Below, one piece after another: positions 1 to 4,302 of a stretch of 5,101 bases of DNA; position 1 is the first letter of the stretch, and every line of letters starts with the position of its first letter. The stretch covers positions 1-5,101 of the forward strand of contig JAJZKS010000145.1 in the NCBI GenBank assembly GCA_021850835.1, in the 5' to 3' direction. The notes below the pieces were generated by a model that was given only the letters and a program-made list of their open reading frames with translations, did not search any database and was not told the DNA's origin. The translations under genes were made by a program, and so were the position numbers. Source of the stretch: Thermoplasmata archaeon. Lineage in GTDB: Archaea > Thermoplasmatota > Thermoplasmata > Thermoplasmatales > Thermoplasmataceae.

Positions 1-449
1 ATGAACCCACGGCTAATCTTGATCCTGAAGCATCTAAGGTTATCAGGGATGTGATTCTGAAACTCAAGGGTGAAGGAAGAACCATATTCCTCAATACGCA
101 TAATCTCGACGAAGCACAGAGGATCTGTGACAGGATCGGTATACTGAAGACGAAACTCATTGCTGTTGACACAACAAAGAACCTTGAAAACGCATTTGCT
201 AGAAAGGTTACTGTCATCGTACTCGCATCCATGAACGACAGCATACTCAACGCTGTTAAATCCAGGGGTCCCAAGAAAGTCACAGTGGAGGGCAATACCC
301 TATATATTGAAATGGAAGACCCCGACAGGGAAACCCCCGACGTGGTGGGTGCCATTTCAGGTGCTGGGGGCCAGATAAAATCTGTGAAAGAAGAGGGCGT
401 TTCCCTTGAGGACGTTTATCTTAGTATCATGAGGAGGGACCAAAAATGA
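1..449 (+). CDS. ABC transporter ATP-binding protein, C-terminal part (5'-truncated by window edge)
   Basis: This is the nucleotide-binding subunit of an ABC-2 type exporter, a cytoplasmic ATPase that powers the membrane partner encoded next. The frame is open from the first base. Bases 1-2 (AT) would complete the Walker B Asp codon, and bases 3-26 read EPTANLDP, giving the catalytic Glu and the D-loop. The switch (H-loop) His is at 99-101 in NTHNLDEAQ, followed by a RICDRIGIL stretch. The roughly 100 residues after it form the accessory C-terminal domain typical of the CcmA/DrrA class, ending in the family-like SLEDVYLSIM. Walker A and the signature motif lie upstream, outside the window. 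The ATG at 51 is internal and not the start. The stop overlaps the permease start as ATGA, so the two are translationally coupled. The family is certain. The substrate (drug, lipid or ion) cannot be told from this part. Confidence 0.95.
   Translation, partial: EPTANLDPEASKVIRDVILKLKGEGRTIFLNTHNLDEAQRICDRIGILKTKLIAVDTTKNLENAFARKVTVIVLASMNDSILNAVKSRGPKKVTVEGNTLYIEMEDPDRETPDVVGAISGAGGQIKSVKEEGVSLEDVYLSIMRRDQK
433..438 (+). promoter_or_regulatory. Shine-Dalgarno site for the ABC permease
   Basis: GGAGGG lies inside the 3' end of the ATPase gene, seven bases before the ATG at 446. It fixes that start and fits the archaeal habit of using a Shine-Dalgarno site for operon-internal genes. Confidence 0.8.
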
Positions 450-1183
450 GACTTTGGAAATCATGGGCACTGGCGCGGAAGGACATGAAGATCCTCAGAA
501 GGAGGAAGTCTCTCGTGGGAGGACTGCTAGTCATCCCGGTGTTGCTGGGAATAGGGCTCCCTGCCGTCCTTGAATATGTCATTATCAAGAAGGGGGTACA
601 GTCGTCAGTTGTGGTGGACCTCCTTGGGGCTTTCGCCTACTTTTTTGTTCTTTTGTCTGTTGTGCTCCCCCTCTACATTTCTTCCTACAGCATTGTGGGG
701 GAAAAGCTGGAGAAGAGCATAGAACCACTTCTTGCTACACCAACCAGCGATGAGGAGATCCTGCTTGGAAAGTATATTGGCGTATTCATACCTGTTATAA
801 TTGCCATTTGGCTGGGAACGGCAATATTCATGATAATGGCAGATGCTTTTTCGTCGGCTTCCCTTGGGTACTATTACTATCCTAACCAGAGCTTCGGCAT
901 TATAGTTCTCATTGCCGTTCCGCTGGCTTGCCTGTACGCAATAAGTTTTAGCGTCTTTGTGTCAGCAAAAGTAAACAGCACACAGACTGCTTATCAGCTG
1001 GGGGTCCTTACTGCAGTGCCTTTTTTTATACTTTATGTACTGGGGGAACTCGGAATCGTATCCCTTGTTAGCGACACGAACATCCTGATCATATCTGCAG
1101 CATTACTGGTAATGGCATTGGTGATGTTCTTCATAAGCAGGGCTACATTCAAACGGGAAGAAATTCTTACAAGCTGGAAGTGA
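446..1183 (+). CDS. ABC-2 type transporter permease
   Basis: This 245-residue integral membrane subunit pairs with the ATPase encoded just upstream (4-base ATGA overlap) to form an exporter, presumably a homodimer of the pair. Six hydrophobic segments are visible at about residues 24-47, 58-83, 110-134, 150-174, 183-203 and 210-231. A basic N-terminus (RRRK, 18-21) sits on the cytoplasmic side. The cytoplasmic loop between segments 2 and 3 carries the ABC-2 hallmark: VGEKLEKSIEPLLATP at 84-99, then a DEEILLGK-type coupling stretch (102-109). The length is normal for the compact ABC-2 permeases without a large extracytoplasmic domain. The start is set by the strong GGAGGG site at 433-438. No further gene follows on this strand, so the operon seems to end here. 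There is no clear oligo-T terminator beyond a short CTTTTGC just after the stop. The cargo is unknown. Confidence 0.93.
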   Translation: MRLWKSWALARKDMKILRRRKSLVGGLLVIPVLLGIGLPAVLEYVIIKKGVQSSVVVDLLGAFAYFFVLLSVVLPLYISSYSIVGEKLEKSIEPLLATPTSDEEILLGKYIGVFIPVIIAIWLGTAIFMIMADAFSSASLGYYYYPNQSFGIIVLIAVPLACLYAISFSVFVSAKVNSTQTAYQLGVLTAVPFFILYVLGELGIVSLVSDTNILIISAALLVMALVMFFISRATFKREEILTSWK

Positions 1184-1219
1184 CTTTTGCTTCGGCTTAA
1201 TATTGGAAAAGAAATGAGG

Positions 1220-1297
1220 CTACTTCTTCTCGAGAACAGTTTTCGCCTGTTCCATGGCTTCTTTCCACATGGAGGCTGCCATTCCGTTCTCAAAATG
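1220..1297 (-). pseudogene. C-terminal stub of an unidentified protein
   Basis: On the minus strand, 25 codons from 1297 to the TAG at 1220-1222 read HFENGMAASMWKEAMEQA, then KTVLEKK and stop. The sequence looks like a natural amphipathic C-terminal helix rather than random translation. It resembles the last helix of SRPBCC/START-type proteins, but it is too short to assign. An in-frame TAA lies directly upstream (1298-1300), and the tnpB remnant ends only ten bases away at 1308. My inference is that the mobile element inserted into this gene and that its 5' part was later lost. An imperfect hairpin (GAACAG at 1234-1239, CTGTTC at 1247-1252) falls inside. It could instead be chance coding on a short frame. 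Confidence 0.3.
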
Positions 1298-1393
1298 TTA
1301 TGCAATCTTATGCACCACCTTTGTTCGGAACGTATGCCATCTCAGTCAGACCTGCTCCAGAAAGCTCAGGTTGCTTTCTGACATACAGGTATT

Positions 1394-1408
1394 CATCCAT
1401 CATGGATG
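1394..1408. repeat. Perfect inverted repeat inside the tnpB 3' end
   Basis: CATCCAT and ATGGATG are separated by one base and lie within the codons for the conserved SMMDEY stretch of the tnpB remnant. In intact IS200/IS605 elements the 3' end of tnpB doubles as the scaffold of the guide (omega) RNA, so a hairpin here could be a leftover of that RNA. A one-base loop cannot form as drawn, so the real stem would be shorter. No independent evidence of an RNA is visible. Confidence 0.35.
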
Positions 1409-1882
1409 GCAAAGAGGTTACCGCACTCACGGGGAACGGGTCTCCGCAAAGATCAAGGCCACGAAGGGGTATAGCTAGTGAAGCCAACCTGTCCCTGTCG
1501 TAGTCCTGATCACATTTGTTACATCGGGATATCTTCCAGGTTGGGTGCTTTACATTTCCACCACATACGGGACATTCTGAGGAAGTCCCTCCCGGACTCA
1601 CCTTTATCACTTTATTGGGTGACTTGTACTCCATCATTCTGAGAAATTCTGCATATGGCCATCTGTTGAGGTATGTTCTGTGTTTCCTGCTCTGAGGTTT
1701 TGAAGTTTTACTGATGTTTCTCAGATCTTCAACAATGAAAGTTGTCTCAGGGTTTTCATTGACAAGTGATGTTGACAGTTTATGCAATGTATCCTTCACC
1801 CTGTTGTGCTGTCTCCCTCTGGCTTCCATGAGTTTCCTGTATTTCTAATGAGGATTCCTGATGCGCTTCTGAGCCTTACTTC

Positions 1883-1895
1883 TTCTCCGGGAATA
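1883..1895. repeat. 13-base inverted repeat, left copy
   Basis: TTCTCCGGGAATA is the exact reverse complement of 2035-2047, about 140 bases away. This copy lies within the tnpB remnant, where its minus strand encodes YSRR. The match stops sharply at 13 bases on both sides. Confidence 0.6.
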
Positions 1896-1949
1896 ATCAT
1901 TCTGAATGTTCATGACATTCCCGGTGGATTTCACCCAAGCTAGGTTTCA

Positions 1950-2034
1950 TACTTCCGCCCCATTTTACAAGTTTACCCCATAGTAAGGTTATACCATTGT
2001 AACTTTCAACGAGCGAAATTGCTCATTTGGAAAA
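1950..2034. other. Intergenic stretch without a gene
   Basis: No protein-like reading is seen on either strand between the tnpB remnant and the next promoter. The only structure is a near-palindrome at 2011-2024 (GAGC ... GCTC, six pairs counting one G-T), too weak to call a site. Confidence 0.5.
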
Positions 2035-2047
2035 TATTCCCGGAGAA
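2035..2047. repeat. 13-base inverted repeat, right copy
   Basis: TATTCCCGGAGAA is the exact reverse complement of 1883-1895. It sits immediately before the TATA-like box at 2051-2058, where the TFB-recognition element of the next gene would be. It may mark a rearrangement edge, an operator, or coincidence. Confidence 0.6.
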
Positions 2048-2050
2048 ATG

Positions 2051-2058
2051 TTATATAG
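2051..2058 (+). promoter_or_regulatory. TATA box for the gene at 2082
   Basis: TTATATAG is preceded by a purine-rich GGAGAAATG stretch that could act as the TFB-recognition element. Its centre is about 27 bases before the GTG at 2082. Transcription would therefore start at or next to the start codon, the leaderless arrangement common in Thermoplasmatales. Confidence 0.75.
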
Positions 2059-2081
2059 TGCGGGCCAGATGAACACCGTGG

Positions 2082-2525
2082 GTGGATAACGTTAATAACA
2101 TTCTATTTGGGCTGACTGGCAATTATAAAGGCTACGGTGTCAACCATGAAAAGGAAAGATTTCTGGGAGTTATGAAAATCAGCTGTTCGCTTGAGAACGT
2201 GGGGATTGGATTCAATTTCACTGCCACTGGAGAGAATGGTGAAATATTTCATAATGAAATAGCACTGATTGGAAAAGGGATGGGCGGAAAATTGAAACTC
2301 GTAGCAGGTTCCAATAACACGAACATGTTACTGGAATATTTCCTGGCAGAATCTGATGAAAAAAACCTCGTATTTCAATTTGGGGATACTGCAAATGTGA
2401 ATGAATTCAGGGAGCGGCGTGTTTTCACTTTTCATAGTGAAAAGGAGATCGTGTACAGCTTCTGGTGGGGACTGCCCTCTGGTGATTTCCAGGAACGTTC
2501 AAGCGTAACCATGAAAAAACTCTGA
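2082..2525 (+). CDS. Conserved hypothetical protein, probably a small all-beta (lipocalin-like) fold
   Basis: This 147-residue soluble protein has no signal peptide or membrane segment. I do not recognise a named family. It alternates hydrophobic and polar residues and is rich in G-turns, as in a single beta-barrel. It opens with GLTGNYKGYGVNHEKERFLG (10-29). Further on come a GEIFHNE stretch (53-59), GGKLKL, NNTNMLLEYF, VFQFGDTANVNEFRE and a final YSFWWGLPSGDFQERSS. The G-x-Y-x-G opening, the FRE segment and the WWG-P-G-F-ERS ending loosely recall heme- or ligand-binding barrels of the nitrobindin/DUF1579 kind, but this is a weak likeness. The GTG at 2082 is the only possible start, because a TGA lies in frame at 2070-2072 and there is no other start between them. 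It also lies about 27 bases after the TATA box, so the mRNA is probably leaderless. The gene appears monocistronic. Confidence 0.8.
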   Translation: MDNVNNILFGLTGNYKGYGVNHEKERFLGVMKISCSLENVGIGFNFTATGENGEIFHNEIALIGKGMGGKLKLVAGSNNTNMLLEYFLAESDEKNLVFQFGDTANVNEFRERRVFTFHSEKEIVYSFWWGLPSGDFQERSSVTMKKL

Positions 2526-2590
2526 TCTCCCGTTAAAGCTCATTCTCGAATGGCATTTCCCTGTTCATTCATCTGAATATGGAACAACAA

Positions 2591-2598
2591 GCTTAATA
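2591..2598 (+). promoter_or_regulatory. TATA box for the acetyltransferase gene
   Basis: GCTTAATA has its centre about 28 bases before the ATG at 2624. No Shine-Dalgarno sequence precedes that ATG, so the transcript is predicted to be leaderless. Confidence 0.6.
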
Positions 2599-2623
2599 CT
2601 TGACCTTCCCTTGATGTGGCGAA

Positions 2624-3178
2624 ATGGATTGCGTTGTTACTACCCTCAATAACCTCCAAGAAGAAATGCTTTCGAAGATGGCAGAGACTTTTGACAGGAT
2701 CTTCAGTTCTGAAAACGGTTCCGCAAGTGAGGAAAGGCTTCGTCTTATCCGGGATTCCATTTTAAAGCATTCAACACGCCAGGGATTCAGATGCGCGGTT
2801 GCATTAGACCAAGAGTGCATCGTCATTGGATTTGCTTATGGTTATTTTGGCGCGCATGGCCAGTGGTGGTACGAACGCGTAAAACAGGTCCTTGGTGAAG
2901 AGAGATCAATGCGTTGGCTCGAAGATTACTTTGAATTGGTGGAACTTGCCGTAGAAGAGAAATTCAGGAGATCAGGCATAGCAACCCGCCTCTACAGTGA
3001 GCTTTTTGCTGGGCTGGAAAATTGCAATGCACTGCTGTCAACTGAGATGGCCAACATTCCTGCTTTGAGATTATATACAAAATTGGGATGGAAAACCATC
3101 GCTGAAAACGTTCGTTTCTCTGAGAATGGAGAGGAATTTGTGATAATGGGTAAATGTCTGAGTGAAAATTTTAGTTAG
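2624..3178 (+). CDS. GNAT family N-acetyltransferase
   Basis: This 184-residue cytoplasmic enzyme is expected to move an acetyl group from acetyl-CoA to an amine. Motif A is clear: ELVELAVEEKFRRSGIATRL at about residues 104-123, with the R-x-x-G-x-A pyrophosphate loop at R115-G118-A120. Motif B follows as NIPALRLYTKLGW (144-156), with the usual Tyr at 151. The N-terminal 55 residues form the helical acceptor side, and a WWYERVKQVL segment with a short helical insert (81-102) precedes the beta-4 strand. The substrate cannot be inferred: an antibiotic, small amine, polyamine or protein N-terminus are all possible. The ATG at 2624 is chosen because it lies 28 bases after a TATA-like box and has no Shine-Dalgarno site, as in a leaderless mRNA. 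The gene stands alone, with a convergent minus-strand fragment starting right at its stop codon. Confidence 0.92.
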   Translation: MDCVVTTLNNLQEEMLSKMAETFDRIFSSENGSASEERLRLIRDSILKHSTRQGFRCAVALDQECIVIGFAYGYFGAHGQWWYERVKQVLGEERSMRWLEDYFELVELAVEEKFRRSGIATRLYSELFAGLENCNALLSTEMANIPALRLYTKLGWKTIAENVRFSENGEEFVIMGKCLSENFS

Positions 3179-3331
3179 ATGCATACAATGGACCCTTGAA
3201 ATTCTTTGCCCGTCCTTATACCGGAATGCCAGTGTTGAATGAATCCCTGGCAAGAACTTGCTGACAGGATCATCAAGTTCCACTCCTAAATTTCTTGAAA
3301 CCCGGATGAAAAAGTAGAATGCAGGGCTGGA
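3176..3331 (-). pseudogene. Serine beta-lactamase-family (PF00144-type) remnant
   Basis: A minus-strand frame from about 3331 down to 3176 reads a stretch ending RVSRNLG, then VELDDPVSKFLPGI (from 3283), then FRYKDGQRISRVHCMHLT. L-D-D-P-V-S-K-F-L-P is the hallmark that follows the active-site helix in class C beta-lactamase/esterase-like serine hydrolases. ISRVHCMHLT aligns in place with their I-T-x-R-H-L-L-T-H-T segment. The catalytic S-x-x-K would lie upstream and is missing: an in-frame TGA occurs at 3344-3346 inside the VOC gene. The frame also runs into the antisense of the acetyltransferase, so only about 50 codons of an original 350 or so remain. No promoter or start is apparent. Recognition rests on one strong motif and one weak one. 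Confidence 0.5.
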
Positions 3332-3335
3332 AGTC

Positions 3336-3818
3336 CTACCTTTTCATCTCCTTCTCCCTCAGTTGGTACTCCTCCCAGCTTACATCTTCCAGTCTTGTTG
3401 CAATTATCCACCTGTAGCCAAATGGGTCATTTATTCTGCAGATCCTGTCTCCGAAGAACATGGTTTCAGGTTCCGATATGCTGGTTGAACCTTCTGCAAT
3501 TGCCATTCTGTATACTTCATCAACATTTTCCACATAGATCCAGAAAAATGCAGAATTCCCGCCTAGTGTCAAAGGGCTGATGTTTACTTCTTTGTCCTCT
3601 TCAGCCAACATAATTATGCCCTTTCCCAGATCAAGTTCTGAATGGAATATGGTTCCACTTTCATCTTTGAGTATTGTCTTGGCCCTTCCCCCGAATACTT
3701 TCAGGTAAAATTCTATTCCCCTGGTTGCCTGCTTAATTGAAAGCATAGGAGACACTCTTGTAAAATCCCTAGGAATGCTGTTGACTGGTCTGGCTCTGTT
3801 TTTTGACACGCGAACCAT
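3336..3818 (-). CDS. VOC superfamily protein (PhnB/glyoxalase-bleomycin resistance-like)
   Basis: This soluble protein of up to 160 residues belongs to the PhnB-like branch of the vicinal oxygen chelate superfamily. Two beta-alpha-beta-beta-beta modules are seen at about residues 22-75 and 88-142. The first has IEFYLKVFGG (35-44) and GTIFHSELDLGKGIIMLAEE (55-74). The second has the branch hallmark FFGDR (121-125) with NDPFGYRWIIATRLEDVS (130-147). The length is typical. Members include metal-dependent isomerases, dioxygenases and drug-binding proteins, but PhnB-like proteins mostly have no proven reaction, so no activity is assigned. The ATG at 3818 gives the longest form, but it lies only about 18 bases from the TATA-like element. 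The in-frame GTG at 3809 sits at the leaderless distance and may be the true start, shortening the protein by three residues. The domain is unaffected. The gene is convergent with the acetyltransferase. Confidence 0.9.
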   Translation of the reverse strand: MVRVSKNRARPVNSIPRDFTRVSPMLSIKQATRGIEFYLKVFGGRAKTILKDESGTIFHSELDLGKGIIMLAEEDKEVNISPLTLGGNSAFFWIYVENVDEVYRMAIAEGSTSISEPETMFFGDRICRINDPFGYRWIIATRLEDVSWEEYQLREKEMKR

Positions 3819-3829
3819 ACTCCCAGCAT

Positions 3830-3840
3830 TTATTAATATA
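3830..3840 (-). promoter_or_regulatory. TATA box for the VOC gene
   Basis: On the minus strand this reads TATATTAATAA, an AT-only element in a mixed-composition background. Taking its centre near 3835, the expected transcription start is near 3809, inside the annotated frame and at an in-frame GTG. Confidence 0.6.
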
Positions 3841-3873
3841 TTCTCCCATTTAAGATGCCTCTATTGCCCAAGG

Positions 3874-3881
3874 TTATAAAA
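3874..3881 (+). promoter_or_regulatory. TATA box upstream of the small broken ORF
   Basis: TTATAAAA is centred near 3877 and predicts a transcription start near 3904, ten bases before the ATG at 3914. It is divergent from the VOC promoter about 40 bases away, so the two may share regulation. Confidence 0.6.
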
Positions 3882-3913
3882 CACTGTGCTGGCTGGCTTT
3901 CTGTTGAGTTGAA

Positions 3914-4093
3914 ATGGAAAAAATTGAATTTGAAGCCAGATAAAAGCATATTGGTTCGCCATTAGTAGTCTCCTTTGATTCAGTGGATAAAGGTAACCCA
4001 TACAAATCCACTGTGTTTCTGAACAGGAGTACTTTCAAAGGAACTACTATACCTGAACAAATCAAGGTATCAGTAGAATGGGTTGAAGACTAA
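3914..4093 (+). pseudogene. Small protein gene (59 codons plus stop) interrupted by one in-frame TAA
   Basis: From the ATG at 3914 the frame reads MEKIEFEAR, then TAA at 3941-3943, then KHIGSPLVVSFDSVDKGN, PYKSTVFLNRSTFKGTTIPE and QIKVSVEWVED, with a stop at 4091-4093. Apart from that TAA the frame is clean. The product would be a small, beta-rich protein, loosely like archaeal proteins of about 60 residues with a Y/F-L-x-K-S-T-F...P-x-x-I-x-V-x-V-E pattern; I cannot name the family. One base change (GAA or AAA to TAA) would explain the break. No ATG, GTG or TTG restart is available until the GTG of VDKGN, so a shorter functional product is unlikely. A plausible promoter sits upstream (3874-3881), which argues that this was a real gene. 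It could also be a sequencing error. The opposite-strand frame over the same bases looks like its shadow. Confidence 0.5.
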
Positions 4094-4259
4094 TCACAGA
4101 GTTCAAAAAGCCAGGCAATATCAAGACAAGTGCTCTTGCAATGCTGCCTGCCCATGTTTGGAGAGTAATTCGTTTCGTGAACCGTTCCAACGGGACAATG
4201 AGATTTAGATTATCTGGAAGACTTCCCTTGAATATTTCGCATAATCTTCATTCCCAATG
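4094..4259. other. Stretch with no confident gene
   Basis: No recognisable gene is seen. On the minus strand a frame stays open for 61 codons (4247 to 4065, stop at 4062-4064) and reads a fairly hydrophobic sequence (TWAGSIARALVLILPGFLNS), like a membrane segment, but it has no ATG or promoter. A plus-strand frame over 4092-4264 is also open and has no recognisable motif. Either could be the worn remnant of a gene or chance. Confidence 0.4.
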
Positions 4260-4277
4260 TTTATAACGGTTATAATG
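4260..4277 (+). promoter_or_regulatory. Candidate TATA elements for the membrane protein gene
   Basis: Two TATA-like boxes follow each other: TTTATAAC at 4260-4267 and TTATAATG at 4270-4277. The first predicts a transcript starting near 4290, just including the Shine-Dalgarno site. The second predicts a start near 4300, leaving almost no leader. The sequence does not decide between them. Confidence 0.5.
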
Positions 4278-4290
4278 TGGTACCAGAAAT

Positions 4291-4295
4291 AGGAG
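4291..4295 (+). promoter_or_regulatory. Shine-Dalgarno site for the membrane protein
   Basis: AGGAG lies seven bases before the ATG at 4303. It supports that start, which no longer frame contradicts: a TAG in the same frame is at 4288-4292 or just upstream. Confidence 0.65.
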
Positions 4296-4302
4296 TGCTC
4301 TG

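Larger units (their letters stand above)
1308..1946 (-). pseudogene. tnpB: TnpB (IS200/IS605 OrfB) remnant: C-terminal half with internal stop
   Basis: This is the remnant of the RNA-guided nuclease of an IS200/IS605-type element. The 173 codons from the ATG at 1829 to the TAA at 1308 carry the RuvC-II Glu (E34 in FIVEDL), the four-Cys zinc finger (C86PVC89 and C103NKC106), and the RuvC-III Asp in DYDRDRLASLAI (D113). A tail of about 55 residues follows (CGDPFPVSAV, SMMDEYLYVR, GAGLTEMAYV). In the same frame upstream, TnpB-like sequence continues (IQNDYSRRRSKAQKRIRNPH at 1848-1907) but is cut by a TAG at 1845-1847. It ends at a TGA at 1947-1949. The N-terminal half with the RuvC-I Asp is absent, and so is any companion tnpA. 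Full-length relatives are roughly 350-420 residues, so nuclease activity is not expected. Family assignment is firm; the exact left edge of homology (about 1907-1946) is not. Confidence 0.85.

Noticed and set aside
51..449. The ATG at 51 as the start of the ABC ATPase
   Set aside because: The same frame is open back to base 1 and encodes the Walker B Glu and D-loop, so the ATG is internal.
1234..1252. Hairpin GAACAG / CTGTTC as a terminator of the ABC operon
   Set aside because: No T-run follows on either strand, archaeal termination does not rely on such hairpins, and the bases are explained by the coding stub.
1033..1305. 90-codon minus-strand frame
   Set aside because: It mostly lies antisense to the ABC permease and is rich in Arg/Ser/Pro with no motif. 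The believable minus-strand reading in 1220-1297 is in another frame.
1187..1503. Three overlapping plus-strand frames of 64-74 codons
   Set aside because: They are antisense to the tnpB remnant or the stub, mutually exclusive, and without motifs or start signals.
2011..2024. Near-palindrome GAGC ... GCTC as an operator
   Set aside because: Only four strict Watson-Crick pairs at the ends plus weak central pairing; it is not repeated and not placed at a promoter core.
2593..2826. 77-codon minus-strand frame
   Set aside because: It is antisense to the 5' part of the acetyltransferase, and no family features are visible.
3395..3580. 61-codon plus-strand frame rich in Cys, Leu and His
   Set aside because: It is antisense to the VOC gene; the Cys pairs do not form a sensible zinc-binding pattern.
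3874..4065. 63-codon minus-strand frame
   Set aside because: It overlaps the better-looking plus-strand small ORF in antisense and begins mid-sequence with no promoter.
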